Shown in pieces: positions 19,840 to 33,219 of a stretch of DNA of 64,000 nucleotides (its first letter is position 1; each line of letters begins with the position of its first letter). Location of the stretch: positions 11,282,223 to 11,346,222 of the forward strand of contig NC_134282.1 in assembly GCF_949628215.1 (NCBI RefSeq). Reading direction: 5' to 3'. The translations under genes were made by a program, and so were the position numbers. This DNA comes from Phalacrocorax aristotelis. Lineage: Eukaryota; Chordata; Aves; Suliformes; Phalacrocoracidae. The notes under the pieces are model-generated. The model was not told the DNA's origin. It was given only the letters and a program-made list of their open reading frames with translations, and ran no database searches.

Positions 19840-22800
19840 CTAGAGGGGAAAAGAATCTCAAATAGTTATTTAATTAAAAAAATAAAAATGTTAAGCTTCC
19901 CTCTCTATAAATATCTCAGGGATGTTCTGTTGCAAAGATGCAATACAATTTGTCATTTAGATGTTTGTAACACAGTGTGCAGTTACATATATGCCAAAAT
20001 AAGACCACTTGGACTGACACTTTTGTTACACAAGCATTTTAGTAGAGAACCCAGCTGTATCACAGGGGCATCTTTATTTTGTTGAAAATACCAAGCTGTT
20101 TGTTTTCAAGCAACTTGTTTTAATGACAGAGACTTATTCAATTTTAGCCATGTCAGAGTTAGTCATCTGACATACTACTATTAATGGCCTCACAGCAGCT
20201 GGTATTACCTGTGTCTTGAGGGAATCGTTTGTGGGCATTAATTCCTTTTCAGGATAATTTCTGTTGCAACGCTTGTTTGAAGGCAGACCTGTACTGGCTG
20301 GTGAGATTGTTAAGAGCAGGTCGCCTTTAGATTCTCCTACAGACTGTTTTAAAATAGCGTTTTATTTTGTTTCGTTGCTCGTCTTCCTCTCATTCCTTAT
20401 TTGCCCAAAGTCCCATTATTTCAGACCAGTATAAACTCCCACTGGAAGTGGGGCTCCACTTCGCACTGTGCTGAGCTTTTATCTAAAACTATCTTGCCCA
20501 GAGAAGCTGTACAATTAAGTTGAAAGTTAGACAGAAACTGAGAGAAAGGAACTCTTCCTATCCTCATTTTATTGGTATTGAAACTGTTGGATATTTATAC
20601 AACCACACAGCTAAGTCGATATCTCTGCATGGGACTATGTTTGTGCTATGGATGTACTCTGAAGCAAAGCCAAGCTTTTGCAGCTTGTGATCTTGTGCTT
20701 TAACTCCAGCCCCCTGAGGAAGGAGCCAGCTTGAGTGGAATCAACACTGGATCGAGGTGGTATATTTTAAGCTGTGTAAAAGATGTCCTGGACCCCCTGT
20801 GCATTTGCACAGTATCTAGCATAACGTAACCCCATCCTAGATCTTTTGGTTTTGAGTGTGAATGTAAAGCAAATATCTAGTAATAAAGGGAGTGGGATGA
20901 TTATTTTGTTGGAATATTGTTGTAATAGCATGTTTTATTAGCTTGTTCTTCCTTTCCACCTAAAAATGTGTCTGAACAGAAAACCAGGTAAATTAATGTG
21001 TTAAAAGTAAAACAGAAAAGATAGATTTTGTTTTTGAAGTAGCTGCTAAGAATTTGTTGCTGAATCAGACTTGAGCATACACCGTACTGTGAAAAATGTT
21101 ATTAAAAACAGATGCAGCCTTAGATAAAATATTCCCCTGCTGTTTCTCCAGTCCGCAGTTTGCAGGGTTGTACTTGTGAAAAGGGCTGAGAGGGAGCAGA
21201 ATAAAAATCCTTGTATGAAAACTATGTGAGTCTCCTTACAAATGAATTCCTCTGGAAAGCCAAACAAATGTAAAGATGAACATAGCATTTGTTTATCTGG
21301 CCAATACATCTCACCCAGTCTCAACACAAAGCTTTACTCATCTTACAAGACAGCAATTTAGGTTAGTTCTCATTTGTCTCTTGCCTGCACTCTCTCTGAG
21401 AAGGCTACCAGTCTCAATGGCTGCAGTCTTTCAGAGATGGGGATGACTTGGGTACTCAGGTTATTTTCTTTGGGCTCCAAAATACCCTTCTGTGTATTGC
21501 AGTGTCTCCCCCCAGGGAAGTGGTGTTTGGAGCTCCACTGCTCCCACCACAGGCTTGTGCTCTTATTTTTTTTAATCATTCTAAATTAGTCACAAGTGGC
21601 AAGAAAGCTTGATAACCAGGCAATTTCTCTCTTTAAAGCTCAGTTTTATTGGTATAACATAAAATTCAATGATCTTTGCAATACAGCTGTTCCAGGGCCT
21701 GCTCCATCAAGACTTTTGTAGACATGTTAATTTCTGTGGAAAATCAAATTCTGCTTTTTTTTTTTTTCTACAGCAGATAAAACTGGAGATACCTGTTCAT
21801 GTTTTAATTTTGCTGAGACAGTTTTGTACTTGAGGACAACAGCAGTTTTCATGAAGTTGTTCCCAATTCATGCTTGGCCAACTGAGATCAGAATCAGGCC
21901 GAAAAATACGGAAATATTTTTCATTCTCTTTCTTTACACGCACATCACATGCATAAAGTATGATAAAAATGGAAAGGAAGGAAAAGCTTTTTATTACAAT
22001 AAGCAGTTAAGCTTCTGGAACTTATGTATTAAAATGCCTTTAAGCAAACGTTATCATGTGCTGCCTTTCTCTGTGTGGTGTCAGCAAGAGGAATTCTTGG
22101 TCTCCAGATCGCAGATCAGGAACATTTCATTGGCAGTAATGGGAGTGAAGGAGTTAGCATGATAACTTTGCCTTTACCTCCTTTAAATGTTAAGTTCTAA
22201 TTAATGCATTAATTACTTCTGAAGTTGACAGAAGCTAAATGAGGAATCAGCTCTGATATTGTTAATGTAGCTTGGTATTTTCCATGTCACGTTCAGGCTT
22301 ACAGTAGCCTCTAGGATCTTCAAGTCCTATCGTCAGCTCTTTTCCGAGGTGCATTTGTGGGAGAAGATGGATTGGGAACAAAAGAGGGAAGTAGCAAGAC
22401 TTCATTTGAAAGGGAGTCTGTAGGAGCTGTGCCTTGATCTAGCTATGTGCACAGAAAAAGTGTTACATCTTTCCTTTCCTGGCTCTGTGCTGCCCTTCTA
22501 ACTCCTGCTACTCTTGGAATCTGGGCTTATGAATCATCTCTGCCACCAATGCCTGCCTTCCCTGAAGGATCAACTGCTAATATGGCTTAAAGCATTATCA
22601 GCTGCAACCCAGACATCCACAGGATCTAGAGGGAATAGCAGGATCTCTCGCCTATCTTTGTGTCACTCCCCCTACCACACACACTTAACAGACTTTTGTT
22701 AGACAGATTGTTTTTTATGATTGCAGACTCCCACTCATCTCTTAAACTGGTGCAAGGTCTTTGCTTTCAGCTTCCCTTTTTCCATTTTTTTCCAAATTCC

Positions 22801-22847
22801 ATCCTTCGCAGGTGTGACATGATCTTAAAGATGAGTTTGATTCGTAC
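19840..22847 (-). other. SPHKAP intron 5
   Basis: 3.0 kb between exons 6 and 5. At about 20555-20620 a stretch CCTCATTTTATTGGTATTGA, followed later by CACACAGCTAAGT, weakly recalls a decayed MIR. Otherwise unique AT-rich sequence with a short poly-T run near 21757; no further exon is supported. Confidence 0.7.
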
Positions 22848-22982
22848 CTGGGGAACTTCATAATCGGCCTGAAGGTTTCCTGATGCTAATCCACTCAGCA
22901 GGACTATTTCATTTTCCTTTGGTGGTTGTACGTTCATTGAACTGATGAGTTTGGGGAGATTTGGAGAGACGCTGATCAACCT
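22848..22982 (-). CDS. SPHKAP: SPHKAP exon 5
   Basis: 135 nt, 45 residues (window residues 91-135), phase 0 at both ends. The acceptor is TTTCGTACTGCAG|AGG and the donor CCCCAG|GTACGA. It encodes RLISVSPNLPKLISSMNVQ, PKENEIVLLSGLASG and NLQADYEVPQ, one of the most recognisable conserved segments of the SPHKAP N-terminal region. The open frame runs on past the donor into the intron, so an ORF-only annotation would overextend it. Together with exon 6 it forms a folded-looking hydrophobic module before the disordered centre. This is inferred from composition only. Confidence 0.95.
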
Positions 22983-25900
22983 CTGCAGTACGAAAGATAG
23001 ATTTTGCTCTCAGGTAATGAAGTCTGAGTTGCACAGTTATATTAATAAATATCAAAATGAAATATCGCTTATAGGCATCCCTTTAGAAAGCTCACTTGAA
23101 CTTACTACTCTGAGTTAATTAAAATAAAACTGGCAGTATTAAAATGCATTCTTATTTTGAGCCACCAGGCAAGACAACAGTGACAGTATAAACCTCTGCA
23201 CAACTGTCCTGCAGGACAATCTGTCATCCTGTACGTTGTCATGTGCTAAACAGCTTGATTGTATTTGGGCATCTAAATGTTTGGCCCTCCTATTATGAGT
23301 GAGTTCCTAAGAGACTGGGAACACTGTGTCTGTTATTGTCTAAATGAGAAAAGACTCAGTAAGTATGGTAATGAGAACAGGGCAAATCTTCCAGTTTTCC
23401 TCCAGGCATATGACAAGCAAGTTAGCTGGAAATTGCTGGTCAAACTGATGCAATACTAAACCTGGAATAACGGAAGTATTTAATACACAGATAAAATATA
23501 CATTTCTTTGCTGTTCCACTGGACACCTTCATGACCTTTCAGTTGAAATTATACAGTCATTTTCTACCTGTTCTGTATTTGCTAGAGCCGAAAGTGGTAA
23601 TAGTCATAACACCAATGATGCTATGTAACATGGATCTTTGTATTGCGATACTACTAGGAGTCCCCAGTGATGTGCAGGAGAAATCTGTGCTCGTTCATGT
23701 ACGAAGGCCAGACCAAAAGGACAATACCTACTCTAAGAGTGCTTGCAACTCTTTTCTGCCAAGGATCTCAGTGTGCTTGCTTTATGAACAGGGAATCAAG
23801 GATGACCACTTACAGAGGTAGTAAATACCACCTCCATTTTATGCACTAACACAGCCCACCAAATAGCAAAGCCATTAAGGGAATGCAGATCTCGGGCACC
23901 CAGCCGTATGGTTTAGTTACTATGCAGTTCAATGCTACTTCACTTCTTCCTTTTCATCTTCAAAATAATAAGCTGGCAGTACTGTTATTAGTACTGAATT
24001 AGATATAATAAAGCTTTCTGTCTTGGCAAATCTAATTCAATTTTGGGGAACAATTCACTTTTCTGTAGCCTGATCTTCAGATGAGGCTAAGTATTTATAT
24101 TTGACATAACTAAATTGAGTGCTTCAATTCAGTTTGACATTTCAGTATAGCACAAAAAAGTTCTCATCCTTTTTTTCAAATTATAACCTTTCTGTTATCA
24201 CACACATTTCTCTACATATGTCTATTTTTCTACTGCCTAAATTGCCACATTTTTGTTGGATTTCTTAGGAAATAATGGCATTTCTATATCTTTGACTTCA
24301 GTTCCTTACGTTTTGTTCAGAATAAAAAAGGAAAAGTCTGGAAAGATGATTATTTTACACCAAAAAAAACCAATTTAACCCATTCCAAGGTTCAAAGGGT
24401 AATGCAAAATCCTAACAGTACCTATTAGTTATATACTTCATATGAATAACAGCTATGCTAACATCTTTACAATTCTATGAAAGGCTTTCACAGTATCAGT
24501 GTGTTCTATAAAAATCCGCCCCGCTCAAAGTTAATTTACACAAACTGCATATTATACACAAAAATTGTGATGAGCGAGTTTCCTCTTAGAGAAGAATACA
24601 CAGTGTGTATTCACTGTGCTAGCAGTTAATTTTTATTACCTACACTGAAAACTAAAAGAGAAGTATCATCTCTCAATTCATGGCTCATAAATGTGTTGAT
24701 TCTGCACCAGAAACTACCTTTCTAAAATGCGGCCAAACATCTCTCCATTACCAGTCCCATCGTACGCCAGGCAGGGAGTGCAAGCTGTGGGCGTGTTGGG
24801 GGGCAGCACTCTGAGGAGCTGGCTGGGCTCTGCTGCGAAGCAAGATCTTAGGGCTATGCGAAGTGCATGGGTGGTGAATGCACCACTTCTGTAGGGCTGG
24901 CAGGTAAAAATCATGCAGCTGCATTCAAAGGTGATTTGTGCTTGTGATGGAGTATTCTAATCTCCAGGCTTTGTAAAGGGTGGCTGCATAAAGATAGTTT
25001 AAGTTGGCTTATACAGATATCTAGCTCTAAGATTGAGTGAGAAACTTCTGGAATTTCCTTATGACTTGCTATAGCTTTTGTTCCTTAATAAACACTGTAA
25101 ACAACAATAAACACATATATATAAAAAATAACAATATTAGAAAACAACCAGTGCTTCTGTTGATTCAGTGAAGTTAGACCTCTCAAGCTGTTCTGCACAG
25201 TCAACCTGCTGATGCAACAGAAAAATAATTTTCTTGCAAGTAGCTGTACTTGTTTTTGACATCTGAATTCTCACAGACCCAGGACGCAGAAAACAGCATA
25301 GAAAACCAGTTCCTGATAATGAATGACTTGCAGGAGGCAACGAGGTCCCAGCATTGTTTGTTCTCCCATGAGATAAAAGTGGTTTCAGCAAAGTAACTGT
25401 AATGCTTTGCTGAAGAACTCCCTGGATATTGTCAGGAGATCCTACCTTTGTTCACTTACCACATATTGCTGCCATATTGCTGTGTCAATCATAGGCACCA
25501 AGCCAGGATGATGAAAATGAACTGATAAAGGAAGATGTGAATGCAAAACCCACACCAGGCCATATCTTTAAGACGTGACTTCCTCAGATTTGAGGGTTTT
25601 TTGAGGGAATAGTATCTGTTTCAAATAGCATATCATGATGTAGTTTGTCTTAATGTTTGTAAAATAACCAAGATTTTTTTCTTTTTTTCTGTTTCTTCTA
25701 AATCCCTTTTTTCCATCCTCCAAACCTCGTTCAGCAAGTAAAATGCACTTTTAGTTCCATTTTAGCTAGACCCCTTCCTCAAGACCACAGAATCAAACTA
25801 TCTGGAGTTTGACTAAGTAAGACTGGTCAGGTGGACAAAATCTAAACGAGTAGAAGGTTCTCAAAGCCTTTTTGGCAGTAGGAAAGAGAGACATTGGAAA

Positions 25901-26251
25901 TTATTTTTATGTTGTATTATGTCAAATTGAAAAATTGTATGTAGAACATACCCGTGTTCACTTCTCTGATCAAATCAAGCCTGAGTAAGGAGTCTGCTCA
26001 CATGATAACTGCTGTGAATTCACAGGCTGCAATAATCTGTCAGATATTTCTGGGATGGGAGTAAGAAAAGCTATAAAATATGGCCTGGTGTTGCGATAAT
26101 TTGAGATTCCTGATGCATTGCTCTCTGTATGGGTTAAAAATCTGAGGCTGGCTTTGATCAGTCCATAGAATTTTGATCTGGGTTTGTATTGGAGAGTCCT
26201 GATATACCTGACTAGACCCGCTGTGCATGTTATTAAGATCTAAACTGTTAC
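22983..26251 (-). other. SPHKAP intron 4
   Basis: 3.3 kb between exons 5 and 4, donor GTAACA, acceptor CGTACTGCAG. A scatter of short open frames (23531-23849 plus, 24714-24914 minus, 25137-25391 minus) shows no conserved motif or exon-like splice borders. No repeat family was recognised. Confidence 0.7.
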
Positions 26252-26311
26252 CTGTTTCACTTGCTCATCACTGCAATCATCTCTGTTTGCATCTAAATTC
26301 ACAAAACAAAC
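26252..26311 (-). CDS. SPHKAP: SPHKAP exon 4 (60-nt small exon)
   Basis: Encodes 20 residues (window residues 71-90), beginning VCFVNLDANRDDC and ending EQVKQ. The borders are CTCTTATTACAG| and CAG|GTAACA, phase 0 at both sides. Identification rests on the VCFVNLD block, on the position between exons 3 and 5, and on perfect phase agreement. The exon is too short to be found by ORF length. The donor is moderate, with A rather than G at intron position 5, and the upstream intron is the longest in the window, so inclusion may depend on enhancer sequences. Skipping would be in-frame. Confidence 0.9.
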
Positions 26312-29300
26312 CTGTAATAAGAGAGAAACAGTCGCTTATAAGATCATATTACAATGGCAGCAACCCTTTTAAAGTCGATATATGTTCCTTTTCCAGCATT
26401 TTAGCTGAATATGTGAAGCCTTTTCCTAGTAAAAGAAAGGTTGAAAGTTACCAAAGAGAATAGGAGAGTAGATATTAAGAAAGGAGAAAAAAGGAACAAA
26501 AGTAAGAGTCATGACTTTATCTGCTCTGACAACTAAGCTTGTCTGACGAATGGGCAAATGTTGCCAATAAACTGTAATACAGAGGACATTAGAAAAGGTA
26601 GAGGAAATGTTAAAAATGCATTTGATTGTATATCAGGTAAACTCTTCACATTTGTTTTTCTGATGATTTCTTATTTTCGGGCACTTCTAGCTAAATGTTT
26701 CATAAGTGCAAGTATTGATATATGTACAAATTGTGAGTTGCTTTTACAGTTTTCTCTGCATCATGTAAATATTGTAGTATTTTTCTTTCCAAACTTCCTA
26801 AGTAGAAACTTGAGACTTTATGGAAATAATTTTTTTTTTAACCTTGGTTCACGAGCCAATACGCAAGCAGAAGTTTTCAGCAGTGCTAACCAGGCACTGC
26901 AATAGGTGGCAGAACAGTTTACTATCTAGTAAGTTTACATATGATTCTCTGGAAAGTACTACTTTTAACAACAAGGTCTTTTGCACCTTCTTTGATCATT
27001 ATCAGTTTCAGCAACCATTTAATGGTAGTGAGATTGACTTAAAAAGAAACTTCAGACCTAAAGACAATTTAATTTCTGAAGACTTTTATTTGAAGGCCAT
27101 TTGCTAATTTTCAGAAATAAGAAAATCCCTCCTCCAGTTTTATTTCCAAGTTAAAAGCAGGGACTCCAAAGCTAGGCTGACTGTCCTACTTCTGAGCACT
27201 GCGGATATCTCTTCAGAAGTTTGTGAGAATTTGGTGTTGTCTTGATTTAAATCAAAACCTGGCACAGATTCAGGGCTGAGCTGAAGCCAACACCTGATTC
27301 CAAATAAATTGCAGATCCAGAATATATCCTCTAAGTGCTGAGTGATTTTTTTTTTTTATTTTCCAGCAAACAGAAAATGCATTTTTCCCTAATTCTATGT
27401 AAATTTCCCCTAGAAAAATAAAATGCCCTAAATTATCCTCTTCACTAATATTCTTGTGTTAGGCATCCGAGCTCCTGTTGTGTGCCTGCTTTTACCCCAA
27501 GACAACACTGATTTCAGTTTATACATGCACGTACCATGTGTACAGATTATGACCATCTGCAGTAACAGCCAGCACAGCAGATGGAAAGATCCAGCCAGAC
27601 CTCCCATTGTAAACCGAAAAAGACCACTGAAAAAGAAAGCTTTTTGCCCTTTATTTAAATAGCTTAATGGCATCTTTATATGAACTTAAAAATGTATTTT
27701 CCAATATTTTCACAATTTTAGGAAAAATATTTCTCTGCCTCACAGTGTCAACAATCAGGATATACCACTGTCATCTGCATTTTATGGCTGACTAAACTTA
27801 AGAAATAGTTATAAAAATTTCTAAGCTATAAAGTATTAAAAATGCCCTCCAGCAATATAATGTGGTTGTCATGTAATGTCCCAAACATGTTACAGTTAAT
27901 TATACAGACAAAAATTTGTTTTACTTTCCACCGGGATTTTTACATGTAGGCATTTTATGTATCAGCAATAGGTGGTTGTTACAAAGCGTTAGAAAATGAC
28001 GCTCTTGATTCACATGTGTACTTGCCCAGTGCCCACAGTGATATGCGGTTATGAGTCTGCAGGTGCACGGAGGTGTGTTCACTTAGTTGACCATTATTTT
28101 AGCAACCAGGGTAGGGAGTGCTGGAAGGTATGGGTCCAGTTTCTAGTCCTCTCAAGCACTTTCACTACCATACTGAAGGGTAGGGCTGTTACCTCAGTAA
28201 GCTTTGTTTCCAAGCCCCTTGCCGGTGAGGTAAAGTGTGAAAGCTTTGTGAAAAAGCTGCATAGGAGCAGTCGTGTCTGTGCGTACATTCCAGCTGAATA
28301 CTCGAGACTCTGGTAAACCTTGTTTTGTCATTTGCTACCTACGTGTTGGTACAATGGTATATGTCTTTGCTGTGTTATGCACCGGCACTCTTACCAGTGA
28401 CACTGACTACCCTCCTACAGGCTTCCAAGAAGCCAAAAAAAAAATCATTTTACACAAAAATAGTTTTGCATTTGTGAAGGACACTGAAGAATTCATTTAC
28501 TACTTCCGTTTTGCTGTTTGCTTTGACATTAGCCCTGCTTTGAGCAGGAGGTGGGACTGGATGGCTACTGTAATCGTAAATTAACTCTGTAGCTCCATCC
28601 TGGCAGGCTCTGTACTACTGCTACCTTCCTGGAAGTTCTCTGTGAGAATGTTTTCCTTGGAGATACTTCACCAGAGGTGCTCAGAGAGAAAATGATCCAT
28701 CTGAAAAATCTCTGTTTTCTGCTCACGTAATAAAAAATTTAAGCTCTCACTAGCTTGCATTGCATGATGAACTTCTAGTAATTATCAGAGACACCTCTAT
28801 CAAAACAAGGCAAAGCAACACTACAGAATAATTCATAATCTGTAGGAGGGAAATATTGCATAGGTTATGAAGAAAGTCAAAGTTAGGTCAGCATTTGTTA
28901 ACCTCAATTCAATTTTGCCTTTTTTCCTTTGGATCAGATGCAGGTTAACATATTTTAGTTTAGTTTGACTAGAACCTAACCTTGTCCTAATCATAGTATC
29001 TTTAAATGTCAGTCCTTTCATATACACCCCTTTACACCTCACATCCTTGTCTACCCACAAACATCTTTTCACTTCCAAAATGTGTCTGCTCTCCACTCAT
29101 AGTGAGCTACTGTCTGGAAACCATGCGGGAATGTCAAGATATTGCCTTTTTTTCTGGCTTAGAAAATATTTATTTTGGGGGAAGAAAACAACAAAAATTA
29201 AGTGGTGTTACATAATATAAAAACGAAAAAAACCAACACCTGAGTTCTGGCTTTACATAGTGAGATAGTCACCCACAACTTCCCAGTTAGATGCTAATAC

Positions 29301-32300
29301 CTACTTTTTGTGCTGTAGTGTTTCTAGTGTAGAAATCCTATTTGCTCAAGTGAGAGCAATACGTTTCTTTTGGGGAACATGTACCACTGTATTCAAACCT
29401 AGAGTCTCAATACTGGCAGAAAGCAGTATGCTACATATCCAGAAACCATTTAATACACAGTCACATTGTAAATAGCAACCCTTTTACTATTCAGATTCTT
29501 GTACATGAATAACATGCTTGGGGTCTGACCCTCTAAGCCTCCTCTTCATAGAACTCTCCAAGCATTTCTACTAGAACAGTACCAGGCAGATTAGAATCAC
29601 TAACTTGCTGAGCTTTGATCCTGAAGAAGCACTGTCTTTACTTTCCAGGATCATATAAAAAGCAAATGCAGAAACTTTTTTTCCTTTATTTTTTTTCCTT
29701 CCCTATTTTGCATTATAATTTCTGTGACTGGTAAGAACCGTATGGAGTAAATTCTCTAGATCAACAATTTTAAGTCCTGAAATCTACTCTTGAGTCAGTG
29801 TAGAAACTATGCAGACACCTCAGTGTCCACTGTCTGCAGATTAAGACTATTACTTCTTAAAAGAACTACGTGTTAAGAAAGAATTTGTTCATAAAGCACT
29901 TAAGGGTATAATGTACTACACACACAATGTATTTTACTGATTGACAGATGGCCTCAGGGAATTGCTAAAAGCGTAACACTGTTCTCACTTTGGAAGAGTA
30001 AAGCCATTTCATTTGTTTTTCTGAGTACTGATGCTGGCAAACAGCTGAATGACAAGCAAAGAAATGCATTATTCTCTATATTTTCCTTATTGATTTCATT
30101 TCAGCTTGTATTAACCAAGGTTGGTATTACCGGCATTTTAATATTCCCTAGATAAAAAAAGCACACCGATGGTAAGAAAGAAACACTGTCTCAGAGGTGT
30201 AATACTAACAACAGTAATTTAAAAATAAACTGTGTATTTTTCCTAAGTGTCTGTTCTAGGGTGAAGTCTATTTAAATTCTATACTGTTTTCCCCAGATAA
30301 GAGATCGCCAAGCTACTTTTTTCTGTGTGTTTTAGGAAGTGCTAATGTCTCTTTCTGTCATCTGTATCAATGCCTGACAGTAAGGAAAGGCTTTTTCTTT
30401 GTCCTATGAAATATCTCATAGCTTTTGGTGAGATTAAAACAAGCCCTAGCTTGTGGGTTTTTTAATTAAACTATTATTTTTTAATTAAAAGAAAATCTAT
30501 TTGCTTTCCAATCCTTTTCTGTGTCAAAATGCTAATTCAGCAGAGACGTTTGAAGGCTGGGCTCATCCTGCCACAACAGTAGTAGCTTCTTGCACAGGGC
30601 TGTAGTGGCTAGGAACTGTTAGCAGCTTTTGAGAAGAGAAACAACATGAGATGCTTGGTTCCTTTTCTCACATGAAGCATGAGTTCTTCCATCTTCTTCT
30701 TAGGGAAGGGGTTGAACTGAAAATCCACTATATTCCTCCCTCTCACTGGGATAATAGCTGTCCCTTGCACTTAACTGATATAGTTACTCTAGTAAGTGAA
30801 GTGAGAGCCATAGTCTTGTGTTCTGCGCTGTAAAGGACTCTGATCAACATTTGTTTAAAGTGCTGCAAGAGGGGTTTATTTTTTCCCTCCATAAAATCCA
30901 AATACATATACATTATACACCATTCTCCCAAATAAATTTCAATATCTATTTTAAAAGAAAGAAATTTAAAATGAAGAGACAAGACTTGAAAATTAGAACT
31001 ATCTACAGGTGGCTTGTGCAACCTTAACTCTGCCTCATATGCCCACATTTATGCAACACAGGATCTCTGCCTGCTTCAGTGAACGGGAAGACTGCAAAAA
31101 GGTGCAGAATTATGAAGAAGCAGAGAACCGTGTAACATCTGAGTTTATGACTGTAACCTAAAGCATGCCTTTAAACACGGTTTCTTCGTTTCTAAACTAT
31201 GTCCACTGGTGGATTATGACCATGCAGTTAAAGACAGTATCAAAATGCCAAAATGGTGGCAGGACGACATTCAGGTGGCACAAACACTTCATCCCTGTCA
31301 CTCTGCCACTGCATCCATATGGCTGATCCTCATCAGCTTTGGCCTAGGTGTCACTAACAGGCTGGGTTTGGTGCCATATACCTCACCATAGGGTAAGCTT
31401 CTATGTATGCATTTGGATTTGCAGGGGAATTGTGTAGAACTCACTGTGTTCTGTGCTGTCATGGTTGGTATGTCAGTATGTAAATGTTGTCTGGAAACTG
31501 AGCTTATAGGGTCTTTACGTCCCAGGTCTGTGCTGCTCTGCTTTCTCGATCCTCTTTCCTGTCTTCTGTCACAACACTAAGTCTACTTAAACATGCAAGG
31601 TGCCAACTCAGCCCAAGAGAGAGTGAGAGGAAATAACTGGTTTGGGACTGCACTGCAATCTGCCCATAACACTAATGTTTAATTTCCTACAAACAGAAGT
31701 GAAAAAGATAATTAGCCCCAGGAGAGATTGCAGGAGAAAATAATTCTGAGAAGGCAGTTCCTGGGTGCAAAGTAAAACATAGTTTAAATGCTTAAGCCTG
31801 AGGATGTGCGGGATTGCAACCATGTGGCCTAGGAAGGCTGAGTGACTGCTGAGCCCACAACTGACAGTAGTTTTGTATATAAAACCAGCCAAAGCACTGA
31901 TGAGAATGCAGTCCTCAAGGGCAAAGACCTGAAGCAGTGACTGTATCTCCACAGCAGGAAAGGCAAGTTCAAACTGTGCTGTCCCTTTGACTTCAAGCTT
32001 TCCCCGATGACACTGAGTAGTTATTCTGTTCACTTTAAATGTTAGCATCTGTTGCTGACAGTAGTCAAGTGGTAGGAGCTGGAAGGCAGCTGTGTGTCAG
32101 GGCAGTTGGCTGTCTCCTCTCCATCCTGTTTGGGTAATGCAGGTATGAAACACTCACAATATGACTTTTAAATTAATATGATTCTGACTGTGCTTGTTTA
32201 TATTTTCCCTTGCTCCTTGTGCCCAACATGAGTAACATGCATCTTACACTAATGCAGTGATGTTCCGATTATTTAGCATTATCCTTTGAGAAATAAAAGG

Positions 32301-33194
32301 CTTGGTGCTTTTTTCCATGTTGTTTCCCCACTGTATTTTGGGCAGGTATTGTTTGTTCTCAGGATTTGTATTGTTTCATATACTCTATTACACTACTGAA
32401 CACTTCATCACTTTTTAAAATGTAGAATTGTGAAGGTACAGTTCATGAAGAGGGTTGTGAAATTTTACAGCAACTGTGATTGCTATGACAGTTGTTTTTA
32501 AGGATTTAATGCAGTGTCTGACCTCATTCTTTTCTGCTCTCAGCAATAATTTTGTGATAGGATGGCAGCTTTGGAATTCTGAGCCCTATTCTCATCCTAA
32601 TTTCATCTGTGCAAAAGTAGAAAAACAATACAGTTGCTCTAAACTTTTATTAGACCAAAGTCAGAGTCTCCTGGCTTTAGAAAGATAGTTTAGATCACCG
32701 TAATTTCCCCACAGCACAATAACCAAATATAGCTACTCCAAAGCATCACTCACTGAAATGGTGTCTATTTCATAGAATGTACAGCTGCATGTCATGCTCC
32801 CTTAGGGGCTGAAGTCAATGAAAGCCCTAGGAAAAAATATTGTTTTGTTCTGTGCATCTGAGACAAAGCAAACTGTAACCCACAGGAAGTATCAAAGGAG
32901 TGGCAACGAGCCATATTTTGTCCAAAAAATTTCTGTGAGCTTTGTCCCTTTGAAAATGACAGGCAATATTCACATGCTTTTGACTTATATTAGGATGGCA
33001 TCAAATGTCTTTTCCAGCAGATTCTAGCAATGCAGCCATCTGGTTTTTTTCTGTCTGTATGACAAGATCATTTCTTTGATGGTTATCAAAATGCTGATCT
33101 GCAAAGCTCCCCAAAAGAATTTAGCGTTTATTTTCACTTGAATTATTTATGCTAATGTGAAGGCTAAATAAAAACTCTCGGACTTCTTGTGATC

Positions 33195-33219
33195 TATATA
33201 TGTGTGTGTGTGTATATAG
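33195..33219. repeat. TA/TG microsatellite
   Basis: TATATATG followed by four to five GT units and TATATAG in intron 3. Short enough that its variability is uncertain. Confidence 0.8.

Noticed and set aside
19816..19841. Alternative acceptors GGCAG and TTCAG inside exon 6
   Set aside because: Only CTCTAG gives the conserved CPWLADVCLVQ start and phase 0; the others would delete it.
31608..32048. 146-codon minus-strand frame in intron 3
   Set aside because: No recognisable domain or exon-like borders; it is within the length expected by chance in 24 kb.
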